A stretch of 64,000 nucleotides of DNA, taken from Phalacrocorax aristotelis (lineage: Eukaryota > Chordata > Aves > Suliformes > Phalacrocoracidae). Shown here piece after piece: positions 22,260-33,800 of the stretch; position 1 is the stretch's first letter; each line of letters starts with the position of its first letter. Made by a program: the position numbers and the translations under genes. The DNA lies in assembly GCF_949628215.1 (NCBI RefSeq), contig NC_134282.1, forward strand, positions 11,096,223 through 11,160,222. The letters run 5' to 3'. The notes under the pieces were generated by a model. That model saw only the letters and a program-made list of their open reading frames with translations, searched no databases and was not told the origin of the DNA.

Positions 22260-23360
22260 AAACGGCGCCCTGAAGTGACCGGCCTTTTGCCCTGGGGCCC
22301 GAGGGCGGCACGCCAGGTTCATCGCACACCCGGCAGGTTTTTCCACCCACTTAACGCACAATTACATCTCCACGTGTCCCTGTTACACCGGTACGTTCAG
22401 CCCCGCAGCACAAGGGAGCGCACGGGCTCCACGCGAAGCCCTGCTGCCGAAGAGACGGGGCGGGCGGCGAGGCGCGAGCCGCGGCCAGCGATGGGCAACG
22501 GGAGCCGAGGGTCTTCCCCTCGGGCACCACGGGTTACCGGAGGCCCCTCGCCCGAAGAGCAGCCCCGGGCCCGGCCCCCGTCCCGCGGGTGACCTTCCGC
22601 CGCGGCCCGGGGACACCTCCCAGCGCGCCTGCGCGGCGCCCGCCTTCCCTCACTAAAAATGGATGCCCTGCGGCTCCTTCGCACGTGAGGCATCAACGAG
22701 AGCCGCTTCCGCCCTCTTTCGGTCACATGACGCGCGGTCCCCGGCCCGGCAGCCCTTACGGGAGCCCGATGGGGACAATCGGCCCGGTTTGTGCCTCTCA
22801 CCTGAGGAGCGTAGTGGGGGCGCGCCGTGCCGCTTAACAGCCCGCCTGAGGCAGCTCCGGGGTCCGGAGCGCGGGAGGAGCGGCCCCGCCAGGGCTAGGG
22901 CTGGGGCAGGGCAGGGGCTGGCCGGCCGGATTCCCGCCGCTCTGGGTGAGTACGGGCTGCGGGGCCTGGCGGCAGCACCCCCGGACTGTCCCGAGGGGGC
23001 TGGGGGCCACCCCCCTGAGCGCCCCCTCGGCCTAGGTTGGGTGGGGTCGTGTCGTGTCGTGACGTACGTCCCCCCGGCGAACGCTCCCGGCGGCCTCAGC
23101 TCTGTGTTCCCCGCGCCTTAATGCAAGCGTAAATTCAGTAGCGGGACGAGCGCCGCTTGCAGCCGCCTGCCGTGGCTCCGGGAGCGCGTTTTGGGGACTC
23201 GGCCCCTGAGGCGACTGATGGGCCGCCCGGGGTGGCCGCAGGTGCCGGGCGGGGCTGGGCAGGCCCGGGGCCCCCGCGCCGCTCCCCCGAGCGCCCGGTT
23301 CCTCTTTGACCCTCCTCTGACAGGGGCTGGCTGGGCCCGCCGCCGCGCGCTCCTAAGGCT
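22260..23360 (+). promoter_or_regulatory. MFF: CpG island, probable MFF promoter
   Basis: A sharply GC- and CpG-rich kilobase lies in otherwise AT-rich DNA. It contains an NRF-1-type site at 22625-22634 (GCGCCTGCGC), a CACGTG E-box at 22682-22687, and CTTCCG and GTCACATGAC around 22705-22731. It ends with a consensus splice donor at 22946. The next gene on the plus strand is MFF, so the island is assigned to it. Several long GC-rich frames here are compositional and were not called as genes. Confidence 0.75.
22740..22945 (+). other. MFF: candidate non-coding exon 1 of MFF (5' end uncertain)
   Basis: The donor CTCTGG|GTGAGTACGG at 22946 is close to consensus and sits at the 3' side of the CpG-island core. 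The first MFF coding exon opens with an acceptor directly before ATG, so an upstream non-coding exon is required. The transcription start was not located; the left boundary is a guess. Confidence 0.45.
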
Positions 23361-24049
23361 GCCGCAACACGATGAGTATTTGGGTGTTTCAGAGAAATGG
23401 TTGTTAGACCGTGACAATTTTTTTTCCTCTTAACATTTCCAGTATTTTTCTTATTTTTTTTTTAAAAAAGTGTTTTGCTTTAAAAGCTCCAGCTGGAGGT
23501 TTCAAACTTGAAAGAACGCAGCCTTAAGTGTTTTGTGATCCCATAGCCTTGTTTATGTATGATAGATATTTTTTTGTTCACGTCATCCTTGTACCAAGAA
23601 GAGGAGGTAATATATTTTAAAAGTTCAACACATGTATCTGTACTATGCAGAACAGATTTCAGCATTTAGCCTACCCCTAGCTCTTCTTTCCCTCAAATTG
23701 TTCCGTTAGTGCTTTGTTATTTCATAGCCTGTGGCCCCAAATACCTCTGTGATGTATGTTCTGATGGTTTTAGGGTCCCAAAATAGGGTCCTTTGGATCC
23801 TATAATACATACGTGTTCTCAACTTTGCTCTAAGCCCTCCTCTTCCCCTTTTACTTGCCAAAGGATATCTAGACACTTGCCAAAGGAGCACTTTGTAGCT
23901 TAGGTGCAGGTGAACAGACTAGCTGTAAAGTAGCCACATTGGGAACAAACAGTAACGTAGCTGGAGAAGTTACAATTAGTTCTGTGTAGGCTGTAAAACC
24001 TGCTCTGATCTCGGTGCTGGCACAGCTGTAGTGTTACCAGTACTCATCT

Positions 24050-24285
24050 TCATGTGTCTCAGATGAACTTGGAACACAGGAAGTTCCACCTCAATATGAG
24101 AAAAAACTTCTTCCCTGTGCGGGTGCCAGAGCAGTGGCACAGGCTGCCCAGGGAGGCTGTGGGGTCCCTTCCCTGGAGACATTTACACCCTGCCTGTGCC
24201 CCTGCTCTGGGTGTGCCTGCTCAAGCAGGGGGGGCTGAACGAGATGTCCCTTCCAACCCCCAGCGTTCTGTAATTATGTGATTCA
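24050..24285 (+). mobile_element. CR1 LINE 3' fragment
   Basis: The sequence reads AGGAAGTTCCACCTCAATATG, AAACTTCTTCCCTGTGCGGGTG, CAGAGCAGTGGCACAGGCTGC, CCAGGGAGGCTGTGGGGTCC and finally TGTCCCTTCCAACCCCCAGC and GTTCTGTAATTATGTGATTC when taken in pieces. This is the typical avian CR1 3' region in sense orientation with decayed terminal repeats. It lies in the presumed first MFF intron. Confidence 0.9.
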
Positions 24286-26369
24286 TACTGTGCATAACAT
24301 TCTTGGCTGCAGCACAGATATGGCCAATGTCTGATTATTGCCTGAATGCTGACAAAAAGTCATCCTTCAGATTCCTAAGCATTGCTTCAGCCTCCTCTCT
24401 TCTGTTGCTGTTCCTCTTTAGGAGAGGGGGAAGGAAGGACCCCTATGTCTTTCTGAACACACATAATTCACCTTATAATTTCACTCCCTCTGTCTTCCCT
24501 TATTCTTCTCCTGGATTTTCTCCTTCCTTTCTCTCATTAAATGCCACTGATGCTCATTTGTGCTTCAGCTACTCTCTGTCCTTTATTTATCCTGTATTTG
24601 TGATTATACCTTTATTGTCTCATTATTCTCAGACTTTTCTATTATCATGCCTCTTTAGAGTTAATTAGTTCTGTAAATATTAATTTTAAAATCCTTCTCC
24701 CTGCTTATCATTAATGTGTTCTGTAAAATGCTTTGTGTAACAAGAACATTACAAAAAATATAACTTTGATTTCTGTTCTCTTTAAATAATTGGGGGGTTT
24801 TGTTAACAAGCCCTGTTTAAGTATTTTAAGTGTTCTGTTGCTGTAACCTCACTGTTTCTTGTTCTGCTGTTGTCTTGTAAAAAGGGGTAAAAATTGAAAT
24901 CACTTTGACAGAAAATACAATTCTCAATGTTGCAAAGTAGATGAGAATTAGGCAAGAGTAGGAAGGCGTTGTGGTATTGTATCTATAGGTCCTTGGCAAG
25001 TACAGCCAAGCCCACACAGTGATATTTGGTTTATAAATAGTTTATAAAGCAACTGTTCTAATCCTGTCCTTTTTTGTGTGTGTTTTACCTTACAGCTGGA
25101 AAGCAGTTGTCATGCAGACAAAAGCAATGCCAAACTTTAGGGAAGCTGTGGTGTAAACGCTGCCGCAGTGTAGCGATACTTGATTGTAAAAATTAGAGCT
25201 GTACAGGTATTTCAAAATGAGAAGGTGAACAAGCAGTGAAACACCTTTTGCCAAGTCTTCTGAGCAATAATTATTCTTTAAGCTGCTGCCAGTGGGTATT
25301 CTGGGTACTTCAAGTTCTTAAAATTCAGTCTCTGTATTGACATTATGATTTTTACTTCTGTTGATCTGGAAGTGCTTTACTGGTCATAGATCATGTTTCG
25401 AAATGAAAAGCGCCTTTTGGAATGTGGAAGTGTCAGAAGACTGTGTACTTTCTTCAATTCACTGGCTGATCTAGCCAATGCCTTGCAAGAGGGACAAATC
25501 TAGCTCGAAAGACCAAAGGGCAGGGACAAAAAAGCCCCAGAGTGAAATCTTAAGAATTTTGAAGTGACAGAGCTGCTTAAGCACCTCTTGAACTCCTATG
25601 AAGAGTTTAATTAAATGGTTTGTTCCAGTTACTTGATACATACCAACAGTAAGAATTAGTACAGATAGATTAAATCTGCATCGCTTCAGGTATTTCCTTT
25701 ATAACTACTTTTTTTTTAAGCTTACATAGAACAGTGACCTTCTTGCCTTCTCCCTGACCCCAGTTCTCCTACTGGGCTGAAGTGAGACTTTGAGATGAAT
25801 GAGATTCTTTCATTTGACCTGTGGTGATAGGAAGTCCTGAAAATAACACTGAGGATCCCAGGATGGATTGCCCAATGGATCACATCTTGAATATACTAAA
25901 TGAGTGCATTCAATATAGTGTTACATGCTCCAGATCATTCTGTGTGCTTCTTTCTGTTGTCTGAAGGTTACTATTAGTTTGAGGTTTTATTGATAAATAT
26001 GGAAAGCATTGCTCTGCGTGATGGTGGGAGGAATGGCTTGTGGTCCGTCTCACCTGCCACACAGATGGTCCGCACTGAGGTATTTTGTTTGCAACGTTTG
26101 GTGCGTTCAGCTTAGGAAGGCACGCACGCAGCAACAGACATAGTCTTGCCTTGCTGCCAAAAATAGTAAAAGAATGTAGTTGCAATTATAGTGGCAAAAC
26201 CTGCCTTTTTGCCAGGGTAGATTACCTCATCTAGGGAACGACTTCAAGCAATACCACTAAAAGATTTCTTGCTAGAGTAAGCTGTGCTTCCCATAGGTGA
26301 ATTTGCCAGGATAACTATATTTACATATTGAGTGGGTACATATATGTGTAGAAATATGTATTTCTCTCA

Positions 26370-26945
26370 TCCTAACCCTAAAAATAACTGTTATCTCAGT
26401 CTGAGCTGTTGACAAGACCCCCCAGCTATCGCCTGGATGAAAAGTTTGTTGCAGCTCACAGCTCCCTGTGGGGAGCCCCTTTCCAGCCCCCCTCTAACTG
26501 CAGCTCCAGGATGTCTCTCTGTCTTGACTGAGCCTATAACCATAATCTTGTCCTGAGCCATCTACAAGGTCCACTAGCCACTGCCCAGATGAACAACTTC
26601 TCTCAGCCATCCAGGTTCCCTTTCCAGCCCACAGCTGCCATCAGCAGCCCCTTTCCAGCCCAAGTACAGCTCTAGGATTTCTTTTTGTCTCAACCTTAAA
26701 ATTAACCTCAAAAAACCCAGTTATCTTGGTCTTTGTCTTCGATACGTTTCCCAGCAATTGCTGTTCTAGCAAGTTTCTCACAACCCAGTTTCTATGAAAT
26801 TCCCCCCACTGCTTCGTATGAAGTTCCCCTGCTTTTCTAGGAAAATGTGTATATATAAAGTATTGGCAAACCCTTTTAAGTGTAAATAAAGTCTTGTTCT
26901 CTCTCTGCCCATCTTGTATCTGTTCTGCGAAAGTAAGATTTTCAT
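26370..26945 (+). mobile_element. LTR-like element (family unknown)
   Basis: A TATAAA at 26854-26859 is followed 31 bp later by AATAAA at 26885-26890 and then a T/C-rich stretch. This compact promoter and poly(A) layout is typical of retroviral LTRs. The upstream half holds a degenerate tandem duplication: a 15-bp string GCCCCTTTCCAGCCC occurs at 26475 and again at 26647. Clear TG...CA ends and a target-site duplication were not resolved, so the boundaries are approximate. Confidence 0.4.
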
Positions 26946-27616
26946 TTACAGAAAAATTCAGAAGTGAGAAGTCTGCAGAATTGCTTGCGATTGGGAACTG
27001 GTTGTGAATATGCTAGGTTTTCAAGCTGATTTGACAGGCTGTTGATAAGGTACTTTGTCCTTGTAAGATGAAGTGAGATCTGGGTGACTGACAGCAAGCA
27101 GAAGGCTGCTGCCGAAGCTGAGCCCTTTCTTTTCTTCCCCTACATCAACATGCAGTTTTGTAAGGCTTTGTCCATTTTCTCAAATATTGGTACACTGGAT
27201 ATGTGTAAATACAGATCAATATTTCAGATTTCTTACCAATCCTGAATAGATTTCCTACCAATCCTGCCAATTCTGTTTGGTTTGTTAGTTTGTTTGTTTT
27301 TCTTTTCCTGCCAGCCAGTGCAGGGATAGTACATTACATGCAGAATTTCTATGTGTGTTTTGTCACAGCTCGATTTGAGGACCCTCACTGCAGCTTTCAG
27401 CATTGCCTACAGCATTGCTTTGTTCTTCTGTCATTGCCCCTAACTCTCAGCCTCTTGTGACTATGTGTCCTATGAATCTTATATAATTTGTTTCTCTAAG
27501 TTTGTTCAGTTGAGGTCATCTACCACTTGCCTAGTAATCAGAACAAAGAGTTTTCTTTATGCACTTTCTGCTGGTTTCTTATATTGCTGTTATAACTGTT
27601 GGTTTCCTTTTGCCAG

Positions 27617-27834
27617 AATGAGTGGAGCTGCATTTCCATCTCCAGCTGCTGAGATGGCAGAAATTAATCGCCTTCAGTATGAAATGGAATACACCGAAGG
27701 AATCAGTCAGCGCATGAGGGTCCCAGAAAAACTCAAAGTAGCTCCTCAAAACGCTGACCTTGAGAAGGGCATCCAAGAAGGATTTCCAAATGCCAGTGTA
27801 ACTATGCAGGTTCCAGAGCGGATTGTAGTGGCAG
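27617..27834 (+). CDS. MFF: MFF coding exon 1
   Basis: The acceptor CCTTTTGCCAG is followed by AATGAG, placing a start codon at 27618. The exon encodes the conserved N-terminal DRP1-binding region and ends PERIVVA|G with donor GTATGT. Mammalian isoforms that begin further upstream would splice into this exon in frame. Confidence 0.94.
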
Positions 27835-30800
27835 GTATGTCTGCATCTCAATAGAAAAAAAATAGGCAAAAATTTAAATTAGTTCCCCAAATTTCTGGAT
27901 GGACAAAAATTTATATTGATATATTTTTAAAAGAAGAACCTGTAAAATGCTTTCTGGCTTTCAGACAAGTTGCTGCTCATCAACTCTGACTTAGGAAGTT
28001 TCTTAAACTTGGAAAATGTTTCATGAGTAGTTTTGGTATAGCTTGTAGTTGAGACAGTTAAGTGAATTATGAACAGAAAGTTTAAATGCAGACTTTTCAT
28101 CTTACTGAACCACATCTGGAGCAAAAAACATGTTTATTGGTTTACACTTGATTTTTCTTAATTAACTAAAGGCTATAGTACCTATAACAAGTTTTTTGGG
28201 GATGTGCTATATACGAGCCATGCAAAATGTGTTTTGTTATAGTCAGAGTGCTAATTATATTAAGGATCTGTCTATAATTGGGTGGGCTCTATCAGTACTA
28301 CTTTAGTATTTATGGTCATGGGCTTTACAGTGACAGACCTGGAATTGGTGAAGGCCTTACAATTTGCAAAATGTGTGACATGCAGATATTTGATGCTTTG
28401 AAAGAGTGATATCTTCACATCCCCAGTCATTGTATTTCTAAACAAATACACCTTTAATAGGACTATGTTTTCAGATTAAAAGTGCCCTTACTTGCAATAA
28501 CAGTTGATGTTGCTCAGGATTACTCAGGATCATTGTTCTCAGAGAAACTGCTCAAATAAGTGTCAATTAATGTGGTCTTTATGAGAGCTTTAACTATAGG
28601 TTTTAACATACAAGCCCTGTTAAAGAAAGGTATACTTAATTATTTGGCATAGTCAGGGGAAGTAACTGATGTGATGTCTCTTTGAACTTTAGCATTGGCC
28701 CTCAGGCCTCAGAACACCTTGCTTTCTATTGACAACTGATGTTCTTGCAGGTAATAGTGAAGACATTCCATTTTCCAGACCACCAGACCTTGACCTTCTT
28801 CAGTCTACTCCATTCAAACCGCTGGCATTGAAAACTCCTCCCCGTGTTATTTCTCTTAGTGATCGACCGCTAGATTTTTTGGACCTAGAAAAACCTCCAC
28901 AGCAAACACCTCAAAATGAAGAGGCTAGTACTTATTTTGCTTTTGCCTTAGTTGAGAAGCATTCTACTAAAGAAAGTGAAGTGACCAATTATTTCTCTAC
29001 TGTGGTGCAGATCTACTTGGTGTTAAAATAAGTTAGGGAAGTGTAGAAATATTTTTATTAGCACTCTAGTAGTTCTAATTATGACTTTGAAGTCCATATT
29101 TAACTGGCGGATGGCTAGGGGTTGCCATGCTCAGTAAGCTTACACAGTACTTACAAAAATAAAGTCATAATTAGAACTACTTAAAATACTTTTAAGAAAA
29201 AAAAATACTCTTGTGATTGAAGAGAAAGCTGCAAGATTTTTTTAATTTGCAGGTTATCAGAAAACAAACTAAGAGTCTTTCAGTGAGTGCAGTTAACCTT
29301 TGGAATTCGTGGCCAGATGATATAACACCACATAGAATTAGTGAGTTTTAACAAAACTGAAAGCCAGCTTCCAAGAATGACATAACATTGGCATCCAGGT
29401 GGAGGATGTGTAATGGACATCTTAAAAACAGAAGGATATTTATAAGGCTGTGTATTCTATAGACTCATCAAATAAAAAAAGAAATATATTTATTTATGGT
29501 GATAGGAAGTAATATTAAACACAATAGTGCTTTCATACATATTAAAAATTCTGTTCATACTTTTGGAATTGGATCATATGGATAGAGAACGACAGGATTG
29601 CAATAAGTTAGGACCTTGGTTTTACATGTACCATGTATCAGATCCTGTCATCAGTTGTTTTCCTCCTAATCACTGTGAAACCCATGAAAATGTGCCTTTG
29701 CATATGAGGGCAGATCTAATTTACAAGTCTCCAATGCAAGTTATTAAATGTCTCCTGGAATCCCCTGTCTTTTATCTCCCTTTTTCTCCCCCTGTATGCA
29801 GGTACGCTCAGTGGGAAGACTGAAGAGGGAACGTTCCATGAGTGAAAACGCCACTCGGCAGAATGGCCAGCTGGCCCGAAATGATTCCATGTGAGTAGAG
29901 CAACAGGGTGCAGGGACACAACTATGGCTTGATTACATATTTCCTTTGTTTCTTATCTTCTCGTTATTTGTCCTCTCCCACTAATATTTTGTACGTTGTA
30001 GCAAGTACATAATTTTAAATATTATAAGGCCAGCATTTTTCTTAATTTCTATGCTTTTTGTTTGGTGGGGTCACTCATTTCACTCATTTGTGAAGTGTTT
30101 TCTTGCAGTGGATGGGTGGGAGTGTTTGTGGGCTCACAGTTGGTTTCACCAGTTATTGTGAAGTTAAGGGGATTTTTCAGTTTCTGAGCTAGTGTAATAT
30201 TTTTTTCCCCTGATTTTTCAGGAAACTAAGTTCTTTGTGCATGAAAACGCTCCTGGTTCTCTCACTGTTGATATTATGTGACAGTTCTCATTCATAGGAA
30301 AAGGAATATGTATTATAAATATTAGAATACATAATTTTTCTTTGGTGTCAATGTACTTAATGCTTTGGAATCTGTGAGTATATACCTTAATTTTTTGAGA
30401 CCAAAATGGCAAGCAGCATTTAGAATAGGAAACTTCATCTATCGATACCATCTGAGGTAGCAATTCTTGTGGTGCTTTCTGAAGACATACAGGTCTGCAT
30501 ATTTTTATTAGATATGATAGTCTTTGATTAGTTACAGTTTATTCTGAGTGACAGCATCTTTCCATCTGGCAGTAACTGTTTTTGCAATGTAACACTTAAA
30601 ACTCTTATATAATAGATTCCTAATACATTTACCATGAAGAATGTTTTCCCTTGTTGAAAGGATCTTAGATTTAAGACCTAAAAGATGGGATTCATCTGCT
30701 TTAATGTAGACTGTATAACGCTATTGCTAAAGCACCATAAACTTAATTTCAGTAACTAGAGGGAAAATAAGTGCACGACCTACTTAAGGTCTACCTATTC

Positions 30801-33800
30801 TTAGTCTAAAATAGATCAAGTGAATTATGTCCTAGAAATGTCTGTTTTCTTCTATTTACAGCAGGGGCACTAGGAGGTACTATATGTACTACATATCTGT
30901 CTACCTGTTAGTTTGTCTAAAACTGGTGAAGTGTACTCTGATGCATGTTCCAGACACGTTTCAATTCTCCTCCCAGATCTTCATGGAAATATTGTTGCAT
31001 ATCTTCCTTTTCTTATCTAATCAGGCTTTTGGTTCATACAAGCTTATAGATTGCATGTGTCTAGGTACTCAAGTCTTCTGAGTCATACATATTCACCGAG
31101 CTGGCAAAACCAGATTCACATCCATAAGCTCCTGATCAGCTCAGTCTCCAAATATTCTAGTGGCCTACTAAGTCCCCAAGTTCCTTGTGGTTTCGGTCAT
31201 CCAGTTATGTCCTGTTGGACCAGTCATACTAGAATTTCACTGCAGAAATGGCCTTCACTTACTTCTCTGATAGTTTGCACATGATGCATGCTGGAATTGA
31301 TGGTCTTCATGTGCTGGAAGCTGCTTGTGAAAAAGTTTACCCCTTTGGTGTTACCAGCTCTGCTTTGCAATGTGTTGACCTTAAACGAGAAACAGAAGGT
31401 ATATGAATTCTTGCAGTTCCTTGAAATCACTTCATCCTTGCTCCCCAGGTTAGTTTAGTCTTCCAACAGTCATGGGCTGTGTCTGCCCAGCCAGCCACCT
31501 CAGAAACTGGCAAGATCAGCCCTGACCGGATTTGACAGTTGCTGTCAGATTTCTCACATATGTTTGGACTTCTTGAATCCAAAAATCATAAATTTCTAAA
31601 ACTCACCTGTGAGCTTTGCTGTCGCTCAGTAGATACATACAGAATTACTGGTTTAAAATGGTCTGAATATTATTTGCTGTCACAATTTATTAATCTACAA
31701 GTAGTCCTTCAGAGGCTTAGCAATGCAATACGAACTTGGAATCCTGTAAATTGAAAAAGGATATGATCAATGAACATAAAACTGGTAGCTTGTGTGACTC
31801 AGTTTATCATGTACAAAAGCTGGGAAATTATGACACCTCTAGAGGTTAGTTTTCCTCTCTTGCTGCCAGTGCTAGTGCCTGCATAATGTCCATCATATGA
31901 ATCAAACTTCTGATGCCAAGCAGTTTGCATTATGAGTGTCTTTCAGGAAAATTATATAAACTGTAGATTGATCCACAATATATTCTCTTTTGTTTGTATG
32001 AAAAATATCAGCTAGCTAACACCAAGCCTGCTGTATTTGTGCTCTCTGCTGCCCATGTGGAAAAAGCTGTCTTTCTTCACTGCAGCATTCCACGCTTGCT
32101 GACCTGCAGATAACATATTTTAGTAGAATCTCATTTGCCTCTTGTCCTCGCAAGTACTTGTTTTCTTGTGACAGAAGTTATGCTGTGCCTAACATGTAGA
32201 TCATCTGCTTTGATATCATTGAGGTTCCTAGAAATTGGTTCTTTTTCTGTCATCATTGCTTCTTCTGACTCAGTGCGATCCAAAAAAAGAAATCACTTTG
32301 AATGTGCTGTGGCATTCTCAGTGATGCCTAGTCTGGCATTTCTCCCTCACGCAGGCTTTGTCAGTCCTCAAGTGGAAAATGTGACTACGTACCTGGCTAA
32401 CTCTCAGGAGAATGTTATGTGAATTCAGCTTATGCAAACACTGTGTTCACAGTGGAACTTGTATGGCTTACACAAATGCAGGAAAGCCAAGTCTTTTGTG
32501 CTTGGTGAAAAAGATATCTCTTGGCTCTTGCTTCCTCACAATTTAGGCCCACAGGACATATACTATAAAGAGAAAAAAAATTTTGCAAGTTTCATGTAAA
32601 TAAAACCGGAAGTAGCCATTCTACAAAAAAAATTGATAACCTGGCATTCTGTTTTCACTGTGGTAGCTACTTAGAGAAGCTACCCATGTGGAAGTGTTAT
32701 TGTATAGCTCAAAATAGGCAATATAGGCAAACTTGCTTGATGTAAATTATGCTACCTCAGATGGTACTGGGTATCACCTAGCTCGTAGACTGCTATTTCT
32801 ATTAGAGATTCATGGTAAGTGTGATGCATGTCTTCTAAGTTTAGCTTCCTTGTTGATAAATTAGACCATTTAAGTAGATAAGTTCTACTACAAATGTATT
32901 CTTTGCACTACAGAAAATGTAATTGTATACCTGTTGCCTCATTTATGTCATCTTGAAAATTCTTTAACATCTAGTAATAATATTTTTTTCCTAGTGGTAC
33001 AAAACCACAAGAAACCAGCTGCTCCTAAAGTTCCTGTTTCCGGTGGTGTTGGTTGAAAGAAATGGTCTTTGTTCTAATTACTGTAGTGATACGTTGCTGC
33101 TTCATCAAAACTGGCTTGACTTTTAAGTTCGTATCATGTCGAAGTAGTTTACTTCTGCAGTAGCAAATACTAAGGTACTCTAACTTGGCAAAGATCAGCT
33201 CTTTGTTCCTGAGCTTGTGTGAGTCAGGTTTACATTTTCAAATAGGAAAGAGGGTCCATGTTTTACTTCAAATATTTAATTCCTATCCAAAAAATACCTT
33301 TTTTTAGGTGGTTTTTTTTTCTAATATTTGTTTCTCTTACCTCCTTGATTCAACTTCCTCATAGACATGATAGTCTACTTGGATGCTGTGATGAGGACCC
33401 CATTGGAAAGGCACACGGAGCACAGCCTTTTAAAACCTTTGCTTTCTAAATAGGACTATAATACTTAAGTTTTAATCTGGAACACTACTGTCCTCCTTGG
33501 ACAAAATGTTCAGACATACTGCAGAAAATTGCAGTGCTTGACCTACAAAGTGAAAAAATTAAACATTCTGGAATAGATTGTCAGATCAAAGCGAAAGAAT
33601 TGGCTGGTCTCCCTATCACAGTGTTCTCTGCATGGTACAAATAGTTGTTTCTTTTCCGTTGTTTTTCTCTTCTTGTCGTCCAGTTGCATGCAGAGACAGT
33701 TCTGATAATTTTTCGGGAGTTGGGCTTTATTAAGGACAGCAATTCTCAAATGTTTTTTTTAAAAAAACTTGAGACTAACAAGTAGGCACCTGCTTGTACA

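Noticed and set aside
22397-23121. Long frames on both strands in the MFF CpG island (up to 152 codons)
   Set aside because: High GC removes stop codons by chance. The translations are Arg/Pro/Gly/Ala-rich in every frame and match no family I know.
33000-33056. A good acceptor (TTTTTTTCCTAG) followed by a short frame reading VQNHKKPAAPKVPVSGGVG and a stop
   Set aside because: It does not match MFF, and no donor or reading-frame link to MFF exons was found. The true cassette is at 33897-33971. It could be an old pseudogene remnant, but I cannot support that.
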